Part shown: positions 54,707 through 62,349 of the stretch, piece after piece
How the letters are laid out: each line of letters opens with the position of its first letter
Position numbering within the stretch: the stretch's first letter is position 1
Source: Fischerella sp. CENA71
GTDB taxonomy: Bacteria > Cyanobacteriota > Cyanobacteriia > Cyanobacteriales > Nostocaceae
Direction of reading: 5' to 3'
DNA length: 64,000 nucleotides
Assembly: GCA_024239075.1 (NCBI GenBank)
Contig: JANBVI010000074.1
Coordinates: forward strand, 1-64,000
The notes under the pieces: model-generated
Database searches by the model: none
Told to the model about the DNA's origin: nothing
What the model saw: the letters and a program-made list of their open reading frames with translations, nothing else
Program-made: the position numbers and the translations under genes

Positions 54707-54851
54707 TCATTAGTCATTAGTCATTAAAAATTCTCTCCCATGTCCCCTTGTCTCCCATGTCCTCCTTTTCCCCCTACTCTGCAAGAAGCCGCTTACGTGT
54801 CTACGCGTAGCGTCTCCGTCAGGAGAATCCCTTTTCCCCTTTCCCCGATCC
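54700..54851. repeat. TCATTAG heptamers and AGACGC-type repeat
   Basis: 54700-54727: TCATTAG in tandem across the glycerate kinase stop. 54780-54830: GTGTCTACGCGTAGCGTCTCC, a member of the short repeat family seen at 1688-1755. This is the spacer to the convergent hybrid kinase gene. Confidence 0.6.
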
Positions 54852-57800
54852 CTAATCACTAGTTGATAAAGCTTGATTAATGTGATTGAGCAAATCTTCC
54901 ATGGAGATTGATCGAGGTAAAACTTGGCTTGCGATCGCACCGACAGCATTTTCTAGAGACTGTTCTTGAGTCAGATCAGGATTTAATTGCTGATCTAGTA
55001 CTAAAACTGGTGGCAATTTTACTGGTAACTCTCCAAGTGTTTTCAGGGCTGAGTATACCTCTTTTTTGAGGCTGGATTCTTCTAAGCAAATGAGTAATAA
55101 ATCAACGCTTTTGTGACGGAGTTGTTGTAGTAGTTCTTCCCAAGACCTACCAATAGTTGCTTTGAGTCCGGCTGTATGTAGATACTGAATTAATGCTTGG
55201 AACCACTCTGAACCACGAGAAATAGTTAGAGGTTTAAATCCTTGATGGGGAAAATCTTTGACTTGAGAGTCTTTTTCTAAACTTTTGCTAATAGAATGCT
55301 TGCGTTTTGCCTCTGGCAAATCTGGTAGTGCTGCCAGTTCCACAACTAATATACTGGGAGGACAGGAAATACCAACTGCTATTTGCAGCACTGACAATAA
55401 AGCATCTATTTTTTTGCTTTGATCACTATTGTTGGTATGCGATCGTGTTAAGCAAGGAAACACAGACAAACCGGCTATTTGAGAAGCTGTCTGTGTAGTT
55501 CTGACATCACAGGTAACTATAGGTAGATTCGCCAACCGAGGAAGGTTACTGAGTTTTTGCAAATAAGCTGTTGCTGCGGGTACTTCTGGATCTAGCAAAA
55601 TTACATCAAATTGCCACACTCTAGCTAGCAATTCTGCCTGTTCAATATCATCTACTTCTATAATTCGATGTTGTTGCAGTAAGGGATATAAGTCCAGATT
55701 TTCTCCTTCAGGGTGGACAAATCTGAGAATTCGTAGAGGCGTTTGACTCAGAAAAGGTTTTGTTTCTTTGTTTTGCTGCTTTTTTTGGGAAACTGTATAC
55801 AGATTTTCCAATAATGGTGCTAAAAATTGAGGTTCTACAGGTAAGCTCAAAAAACCATCTGCACGATTGGCAAATGCTTGCTCTTTCTCAGCTGCGGTTG
55901 CGGTCACAATTACAGGAATGTGGCGAGTTGTAGCATCAGATTTGAGTAAAGTTAGCACATCCCAACCCGAAAGCAAAGGTAGTAGGGGATTGAGAAATAT
56001 AGCTTTTGGTTGCAAACGACGGGCTTTTTCTACAGCTTCACACCCGGAGCGGGCGATTACGACTCGATAACCTAAACCTGTGAGTTGTTCGGTAAAGTCT
56101 TCAATATATCGGGCTACAGCTTCTACAACCAATACTAGTTGTTGGGAAGAATTGGAATGGTGGGATGATTTAGATGTTTGTCCCCAGCTGTGTTGTGTTC
56201 CCAAGCTTGGGGTAGTGTGGTGGTGGGGTGAAATCTTTCTCGCCATCTTGTGATCTTGCAATCTCCTCTTCATCTGTGTCCCGATTTCCTCGTCTGCTAG
56301 TCTTCCTACCTCTTTTGGAGGGCTTGGTGGTAGTAACAAAGTGAACTGACTGCCTTTACCTTCACGAGATAAAAAGCTAACATCACCACCATGCAGACGA
56401 GCAAGCGCTCTGGTTAATACTAACCCCAGTCCTGTACCTTCAAACTGACGGGTAAGGGGATGTTCTAATTGTTGGAATTTTTGAAAGATTAGATGTTGTT
56501 GATGTTCGGGTATACCAAGGCCTGTATCCCAGACTGTAAATGTAATCCAACCTTCCCAGCGACTGACTCGCAGCCCAATTTCTCCTCCCGTTTCGGTGAA
56601 CTTAAAAGCGTTGGAAAGGAGGTGTACCAACATTTGACGCAGGCGAAATTCATCTGCGACAATTTCTTCTAAACCTGGTTCTATGGAAAGATTGAATTTG
56701 TGTTCCTCTCCACTTGGTTGAGGATGGGAGGAAACTGTAGTTTTGCGACTTTGAGCATGGATAGCTTTTGCTTCATCAACAGCGCGATCGCACACTGTAC
56801 GAATATTCACAATTGCTAGCATTAGTTCCATTTGCCCTGTTTCCATGCGGGTCAAATCTAAAATATTATTGACTACACTCATCAAATGCCGTCCGCTTTG
56901 ATGAATTAGTCCAGCATAACGGGCTTGTCGCTCGTTGAGTTCGCCTAATTGTTGATCTACTAACAATCTTGATAATCCCAAAACCGCCGTGAGGGGAGTT
57001 TTTAACTCATGGCTAATGCAGGCTAAAAATTCGTCTTTTAAGCGATTTAGTTGCATCAAATCGGCATTTTTTGCAGCTAGTTCTTTACAGAGCTGCTGCT
57101 GCTCGGTGACATCTGTTGCTAACATTAACCACAAGTCTGAGTTCAGCCCTGTGTCAGAACTAGGATTTTTGAATTTTAGTTCTCGACTGTCTAAAGGAAT
57201 TTTGGCAAATTGCCAAACTCGTTCTTGACCATTTTCTACTTCCACAACACAGGTACAAGTTCCATGCTGGCTATCTAAAAAGCAGCGATTTTTAGAAGAT
57301 AATTGTGTGGGTGGTTCTAATGGCGTTGACAATACTGAATATTCTGTTGTAGTTTTTGGTATTAGTACTTCACTGCTCGTGGACAAATTATTATCTCGTA
57401 CCAAAGTTTTAGTAACTATGGGCTGGACTTGATAGTGATCAATGTTCTTGTTGGTACTGAGATCGGCTAGTCCTTTGGCAGTAGCATATTCGAGGTTTTT
57501 GACAACTGTGGGGTTGAGGATTGCTTCTACTTGTTGTCTAACGCCTTCTGGATCTTTTAAAATTCCTAATTGTTCCCACCATGCTGGATTTTGAGTGACA
57601 ATCTTGCCTGTGTTTGTTTGGAGCATTAAAGGCCAAGGTAATCTTTCCAAAAGTTGGATCAACGGATGATTAGGCAATGGTGAAAATGAGGGTGTTGTCT
57701 GTTTTGCTTCTTTTATAGTTTTGGCGGCGACGGGTGCTTTGCGGCGACGGGATTTAGTTTTGTTTGTACTATCTTCGATTTGCGGTTGAGTTTGTTGAGT

Positions 57801-58304
57801 TTGTGATTTTTGCCGAAATACAAATTGCAGCAATCGCGAGCTGTCGATTAACCCCAAAAATTTGCCTTCAGGGTCAATTAATGCCCAATCTCGGTTAATA
57901 TTATTTTTGACGTGTTGCGATCGCAATAAATCACTGAACTCCTCGATACCCAAATTAGACTGTAAAGTCTGTATTGGCTGTATCAAGCTTGATTCCCGAC
58001 TTGTTAATGGCTGCTGTAAGTTCAAAGACCCTGCTTGCTCGGTATTTTCTTGATTTGCCGCCAAAATTTCCGGTAACAAACGAGTAGAATAAATCACCCC
58101 AAGGGGGTTTTGCTGCTCATTCAAAACTACCAAGCGATCGCACTGCTGCGTCTCAAAAATTTCGCATACAACTTTGAGAGTTGCTGTTTTTGAGCAAATG
58201 GGTACAGTGCAGATAAATTCGTAGAGCGGGTACTTTAGCATTGACATAAGCTTTATAAGCTTTCGGGTATCGTTCTGTCGGTGCGGAACATCTAGCATCA
58301 CCAA
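54852..58304 (-). CDS. Large hybrid histidine kinase with CBS pair and degenerate receivers
   Basis: 1150 aa. Domains: CBS pair (about 28-165: PICSKTATLKVVCEIFE, GVIYSTRLLPEIL), a PAS-like region (about 213-270), HisKA with His432 (EFLACISHELKTPLTAVLGL), the ATPase domain (LLSNAFKFTETGG; WDTGLGIPE; FEGTGLGLVLTRALARLHGG), then three receiver-like folds. Receiver 1 (about 722-836) has Asn772 where the phospho-Asp belongs and no acidic pair (LVLVVEAVARY). Receiver 2 (about 857-950) keeps Asp905 but no acidic pair. Receiver 3 (about 1030-1145) has Cys1073 at that place. They resemble pseudo-receivers as in CikA. It lies 1.27 kb from kaiA in divergent orientation. Confidence 0.85.
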   Translation of the reverse strand: MVMLDVPHRQNDTRKLIKLMSMLKYPLYEFICTVPICSKTATLKVVCEIFETQQCDRLVVLNEQQNPLGVIYSTRLLPEILAANQENTEQAGSLNLQQPLTSRESSLIQPIQTLQSNLGIEEFSDLLRSQHVKNNINRDWALIDPEGKFLGLIDSSRLLQFVFRQKSQTQQTQPQIEDSTNKTKSRRRKAPVAAKTIKEAKQTTPSFSPLPNHPLIQLLERLPWPLMLQTNTGKIVTQNPAWWEQLGILKDPEGVRQQVEAILNPTVVKNLEYATAKGLADLSTNKNIDHYQVQPIVTKTLVRDNNLSTSSEVLIPKTTTEYSVLSTPLEPPTQLSSKNRCFLDSQHGTCTCVVEVENGQERVWQFAKIPLDSRELKFKNPSSDTGLNSDLWLMLATDVTEQQQLCKELAAKNADLMQLNRLKDEFLACISHELKTPLTAVLGLSRLLVDQQLGELNERQARYAGLIHQSGRHLMSVVNNILDLTRMETGQMELMLAIVNIRTVCDRAVDEAKAIHAQSRKTTVSSHPQPSGEEHKFNLSIEPGLEEIVADEFRLRQMLVHLLSNAFKFTETGGEIGLRVSRWEGWITFTVWDTGLGIPEHQQHLIFQKFQQLEHPLTRQFEGTGLGLVLTRALARLHGGDVSFLSREGKGSQFTLLLPPSPPKEVGRLADEEIGTQMKRRLQDHKMARKISPHHHTTPSLGTQHSWGQTSKSSHHSNSSQQLVLVVEAVARYIEDFTEQLTGLGYRVVIARSGCEAVEKARRLQPKAIFLNPLLPLLSGWDVLTLLKSDATTRHIPVIVTATAAEKEQAFANRADGFLSLPVEPQFLAPLLENLYTVSQKKQQNKETKPFLSQTPLRILRFVHPEGENLDLYPLLQQHRIIEVDDIEQAELLARVWQFDVILLDPEVPAATAYLQKLSNLPRLANLPIVTCDVRTTQTASQIAGLSVFPCLTRSHTNNSDQSKKIDALLSVLQIAVGISCPPSILVVELAALPDLPEAKRKHSISKSLEKDSQVKDFPHQGFKPLTISRGSEWFQALIQYLHTAGLKATIGRSWEELLQQLRHKSVDLLLICLEESSLKKEVYSALKTLGELPVKLPPVLVLDQQLNPDLTQEQSLENAVGAIASQVLPRSISMEDLLNHINQALSTSD

Positions 58305-58670
58305 GTAGTTAATCTGGTGCTGTTCGCGTTCCCAGTCATATCCTCACTTTGCCATTGCGGGTGATCAGGCAACAAACATGGTTAGTTAGTCAATTCAGTT
58401 CTGGTGTGTCGAGGGAGTATAAGGAGATGTCGAGGAGGAATAATTACACCTCTATTACTTCAGTTTTATTTTCTGTAGACCTACATTCCATATACACTTA
58501 CACCCTTTTTTAGGCTTGAGACTAACCCAGCCTAGACTAAAATCAGCAAAGCTAGGTATATTTATCTATAGGGCTTTGGAATACGCTATCGCGATTTCGC
58601 TATTGCTGCTTGGAAAAGGTTACTGAGAAAAAAGTAGATCAAGACAACTTTTTCCTAGATGCCTTACTTT

Positions 58671-58764
58671 TTGCCTAACAGCAAAGGTATTTGGTGCCTT
58701 TTTAGGCAATATGCTCATAAATAATACAAAAGCTGATAGCATTGGCATTATTTCTTTGAGCATA
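58671..58764. promoter_or_regulatory. Nested inverted repeats in the hybrid kinase-kaiA spacer
   Basis: TTGCCTAA (58671-58678) pairs with TTAGGCAA (58702-58709). Directly after, TATGCTCA (58710-58717) pairs with TGAGCATA (58757-58764), with AATAAT/ATTATT as inner stem. They could be operators or part of a structured RNA. Confidence 0.45.
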
Positions 58765-59446
58765 GCTGCTTTTAGCGTATTGACTTTTTGGCACTAGGTA
58801 CTTTGTATCAGTGATAACTAATACTAAAAAATTAGATTCCTGTTGCCAATTGTGCTGTTGTTGTTAAAAACCCTCTTTAGATAGCAATACCTAAAACAAT
58901 TATGGCTCCAAAGATTCGCTTTAGAACCTTTAGGAATTATAATGATTTACGATACGACGATCATTTAACTTAGTTTAAGTATCTTATCTAAGGAGTAAAA
59001 CTAGAAAATCTGTATTTGGTTAGAGATGAACAACAAGAGGCAAAATCCCCCTGATTTAGCATAAAACTAAATCTTTACCTTCCCACTCTGATTTGCCTAG
59101 AACACTGCCTAAGAGCAAGCATTTACGACTACTCTCCTCTGCGTTAATATTCTCCTCAAAATACAGGTCAGTGCTTGTTTCAAATAGTCTCTGTAACAGA
59201 TGTTAATAAGATTGTACAATTTGTTAAGAAGCAAAATTTAGGTAACTTTACAAAATAGTCATACGGCCAAGGCGACTGTGAGATTTTTGTTAAATTACCA
59301 AATTATATTAAATTTTCTGAGTTCAGTGAATCAAGGAGGTACACATACAAAATTATTTATGCTATTTGTTGACTGTAGTTTTTATTGAAACATATCTTAT
59401 TACTACACAGAGCAAGCAGATATATCTGTGGAATCTATTCAAAATT

Positions 59447-59484
59447 GTTCGACTGAGCGTCTCCGCACTGAGCTTGTCGAAGTG
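59447..59484. repeat. Short dispersed repeat near kaiA
   Basis: GTTCGACTGAGCG followed by CACTGAGCTTGTCGAAGTG, a repeat type known from many cyanobacteria, from memory. It ends about 90 bases before the kaiA frame. Confidence 0.5.
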
Positions 59485-59571
59485 TCACGACGAAGTCCAA
59501 AATCCAAAATCTGATGACCTATTAATAATAAAGTATCGCGATCGCGTAACTACTAAAAAAACCATAATATA

Positions 59572-59994
59572 ATGTCATCATTTACCAAAGAATTTATCGC
59601 ATTCCAAGGTAAAAAACAAAAAGTAAAATCGAAGTTTTTAAATGTTACCAAATGCCAGCAGCAAGAACAGCAGATTTTTTTTCAACAAATGACAAAAGCC
59701 GAACAACAGGCATTTTTACAGGAACTAAAATCAGAATACCGCCAGATTCTTATAAATTACTTTACCACAGACAAAACAGTGAAGGAAAAAATTGATAAAT
59801 TTATCAATTCAGTATTTTATGCTAATATTCCTGTGCCGCAAATTATCGAAATTCATATGGAACTGATTGATGAATTTTCCAAGCAGCTAAAATTAGAAGG
59901 ACGGGGAGACGAGACATTACTAGACTATCGTCTGACGTTAATTGATATTCTGGCTCACCTGTGTGAACTTTATCGGCGATCGCTTCCTAAATAG
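59572..59994 (+). CDS. kaiA: Circadian clock protein KaiA, short form
   Basis: 140 aa from the ATG at 59572; a second ATG at 59689 gives 101 aa, close to the 102 aa of Anabaena KaiA. Only the C-terminal KaiC-binding domain is present: FLQELKSEYRQILINYFTTD, VKEKIDKFINSVFYANIPVP, IIEIHMELIDEFSKQLKLEG and DYRLTLIDILAHLCELYRRS. The N-terminal pseudo-receiver of unicellular KaiA is missing. KaiA stimulates KaiC autophosphorylation. The extra 39 residues (with EQQIFFQQM) resemble the linker of long KaiA. Neither start has a clear ribosome site. Confidence 0.92.
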   Translation: MSSFTKEFIAFQGKKQKVKSKFLNVTKCQQQEQQIFFQQMTKAEQQAFLQELKSEYRQILINYFTTDKTVKEKIDKFINSVFYANIPVPQIIEIHMELIDEFSKQLKLEGRGDETLLDYRLTLIDILAHLCELYRRSLPK

Positions 59995-60307
59995 ACAAAA
60001 TTGATTGCAGGCTTGTGAATGTTTGTGTATAGAGAGTTAGCACTGGTAGGCTACTAGCAACACTACACAGAATTAAAAATAAAAATACCTTTTGTTCTGT
60101 GTTGATGACCTAGTTTTGGATAGCATCTCTATTTCCATGGCGTTGTACTAGTATAGGAAAGCAGAAGGCAAAAAGCCTATGTTATGGCAAAGTTAAGCTT
60201 TTTGTCCTTGAGTGGGAGGTTTGCTACCACCCAAAGATTAGCGCCTGAAAGTTTTGTGGCGCTTGTTTGATAACGTCTTTACTCTTTATCCCAGACTATA
60301 GCTGATT
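59995..60307. other. kaiA-kaiB intergenic region
   Basis: 313 bases; long enough for a separate kaiBC promoter. It has a hairpin AGCGCC (60240-60245) / GGCGCT (60258-60263) 44 bases before kaiB. Confidence 0.55.
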
Positions 60308-60628
60308 ATGAATAAAATTAAAAAGACTTATGTTCTCAAGTTGTACGTGGCAGGAAATACCGCTAACTCAGTCATGGCACTCAGAACACTTAAAAATATA
60401 TTAGAACAAGAATTTAAAGGAGTATACACTCTCAAGGTCATAGACGTACTCAAAAACCCGCAATTAGCGGAGGAAGATAAAATATTAGCGACACCAACAT
60501 TATCTAAAATCTTGCCTCCACCCGTCCGGAAAATTATCGGTGATCTTTCAGACCGAGAAAGAGTATTGATTGGTTTAGACTTACTTTACGAAGAGTTAAT
60601 AGAAGACGAACAATCTCAAGCAGAATAG
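60308..60628 (+). CDS. kaiB: Circadian clock protein KaiB
   Basis: 106 aa. Typical sequence: [40 protein letters not shown] and the conserved [20 protein letters not shown]. It is the thioredoxin-like, fold-switching clock protein that binds KaiC and removes KaiA. The C-terminal acidic tail ([15 protein letters not shown]) is normal. kaiC follows after 87 bases on the same strand; the two are usually co-transcribed. Confidence 0.98.
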   Translation: MNKIKKTYVLKLYVAGNTANSVMALRTLKNILEQEFKGVYTLKVIDVLKNPQLAEEDKILATPTLSKILPPPVRKIIGDLSDRERVLIGLDLLYEELIEDEQSQAE

Positions 60629-60715
60629 ATTATATAAATAGATAAAACATAAGTCTCGACATTTTATTAATATAATAACTGGGTTAAACTCCCATTTGCT
60701 AAATATAAAACAAAG

Positions 60716-62284
60716 ATGAGAGAAAACGACCAACCAGAGAAAAACAACACACCATTATTTGGTGGTGTAGAAAAAATTCGTACGATGATAGAGGGGTTTG
60801 ATGACATTAGTCATGGTGGATTACCTGTAGGGAGAACTACTCTGGTCAGCGGTACCTCTGGAACTGGCAAAACTTTATTTTCTCTCCAGTTTCTTTTCAA
60901 CGGTATTAGCTATTTAGAAGAACCAGGAGTATTCGTCACTTTTGAAGAATCACCCTATGATATCATAAAAAACGCCTATATTTTTGGTTGGGATTTGCAA
61001 GGTTTAATCAATGATGGGAAGTTATTTATTTTGGATGCTTCTCCTGACCCAGAAGGACAAGATATTGTTGGTAACTTTGACCTTTCAGCATTGATTGAAC
61101 GCTTGCAATATGCCATTCGCAAATATAAAGCAAAAAGAGTAGCGATTGACTCCATTACTGCTGTATTTCAGCAATATGAAGCTATTGGAGTTGTAAGGCG
61201 CGAAATTTTTCGTTTGGTAGCCCGACTCAAACTACTTAATGTTACCACCATCATTACCACAGAACGCACCGAGGAATATGGTCCAGTTGCTTGTTTTGGA
61301 GTAGAAGAATTTGTTTCCGATAACGTAGTAATTGTTCGCAACGTCTTGGAGGGCGAACGTCGTCGTCGTACCATGGAAATTTTGAAACTGCGTGGTACAA
61401 CACACATGAAAGGCGAATATCCTTTCACAATTACTAATGAAGGAGTCAATATTTTCCCACTTGGGGCAATGCGCTTAACTCAAAGGTCTTCTAATGTACG
61501 TGTATCTTCTGGGGTTAAAACCTTAGATGATATGTGTGGTGGTGGTTTCTTTAAAGATTCAATTATTTTAGCCACAGGAGCTACAGGAACAGGTAAGACA
61601 TTATTAGTTAGCAAATTTCTGCAAAATGGCTGCAACAACGGTGAACGGGCAATATTATTTGCCTACGAAGAATCGCGTGCTCAACTCTCGCGTAACGCCT
61701 CTTCTTGGGGAATCGAGTTTGAGGATTTAGAACGTCAAGGTTTACTGAAAATAATTTGTACCTATCCTGAATCAACTGGTTTAGAAGATCATCTACAAAT
61801 TATTAAGTCAGAAATTGCTGATTTTAAACCTGCTCGGATTGCCATTGATTCACTCTCAGCCTTGGCGCGGGGTGTAAGTAATAATGCATTCCGACAATTT
61901 GTCATTGGTGTCACGGGGTACGCCAAGCAAGAAGAAATAACAGGCTTTTTTACTAATACAACCGATCAATTTATGGGTTCGCATTCGATTACCGACTCCC
62001 ATATCTCCACAATTACCGACACGATTTTGATGTTGCAGTATGTAGAAATTCGTGGAGAAATGGCACGGGCAATCAATGTATTTAAAATGCGTGGCTCTTG
62101 GCATGATAAGGGTATTCGTGAATACAATATCACAGCGGATGGGCCGGAAATTAAAGATTCTTTCCGCAATTATGAAAGAATTGTCAGCGGAGCGCCTACT
62201 CGCGTTAGTATCGATGAAAAAGCTGAACTGTCTCGAATAGTCAAGAGTTTTCAAGACAAAGACAGTAATGATGCTTCTAGTTAG
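60716..62284 (+). CDS. kaiC: Circadian clock protein kinase KaiC
   Basis: 522 aa, the core clock ATPase and autokinase. Two RecA-like domains: CI with P-loop GTSGTGKT (Lys52, Thr53) and catalytic FEES (Glu77, Glu78), and CII with GATGTGKT and the second FAYEES. The phosphorylation sites Ser431 and Thr432 (codons from 62006) lie in SITDSHISTITDT, and Thr426 is kept too. The A-loop and tail (TRVSIDEKAELSRIVKSF) that contact KaiA are present. Numbering equals that of Synechococcus KaiC up to these sites. The TolC gene follows 65 bases later. Confidence 0.98.
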   Translation: MRENDQPEKNNTPLFGGVEKIRTMIEGFDDISHGGLPVGRTTLVSGTSGTGKTLFSLQFLFNGISYLEEPGVFVTFEESPYDIIKNAYIFGWDLQGLINDGKLFILDASPDPEGQDIVGNFDLSALIERLQYAIRKYKAKRVAIDSITAVFQQYEAIGVVRREIFRLVARLKLLNVTTIITTERTEEYGPVACFGVEEFVSDNVVIVRNVLEGERRRRTMEILKLRGTTHMKGEYPFTITNEGVNIFPLGAMRLTQRSSNVRVSSGVKTLDDMCGGGFFKDSIILATGATGTGKTLLVSKFLQNGCNNGERAILFAYEESRAQLSRNASSWGIEFEDLERQGLLKIICTYPESTGLEDHLQIIKSEIADFKPARIAIDSLSALARGVSNNAFRQFVIGVTGYAKQEEITGFFTNTTDQFMGSHSITDSHISTITDTILMLQYVEIRGEMARAINVFKMRGSWHDKGIREYNITADGPEIKDSFRNYERIVSGAPTRVSIDEKAELSRIVKSFQDKDSNDASS

Positions 62285-62349
62285 CCTCGTGTTATATTCT
62301 GTGTGAAAAAACGGTATGAAGCCGCCTTATTGTTGTGTGAGGGGATGCG

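Larger units (their letters stand above)
58305..59571. other. Long divergent intergenic region upstream of kaiA
   Basis: 1267 bases without a supported gene between the hybrid kinase and kaiA. It contains nested inverted repeats at 58671-58764 and a short dispersed repeat at 59447-59484. The promoters of both genes should lie here. No open frame with protein-like composition was found. Confidence 0.55.
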
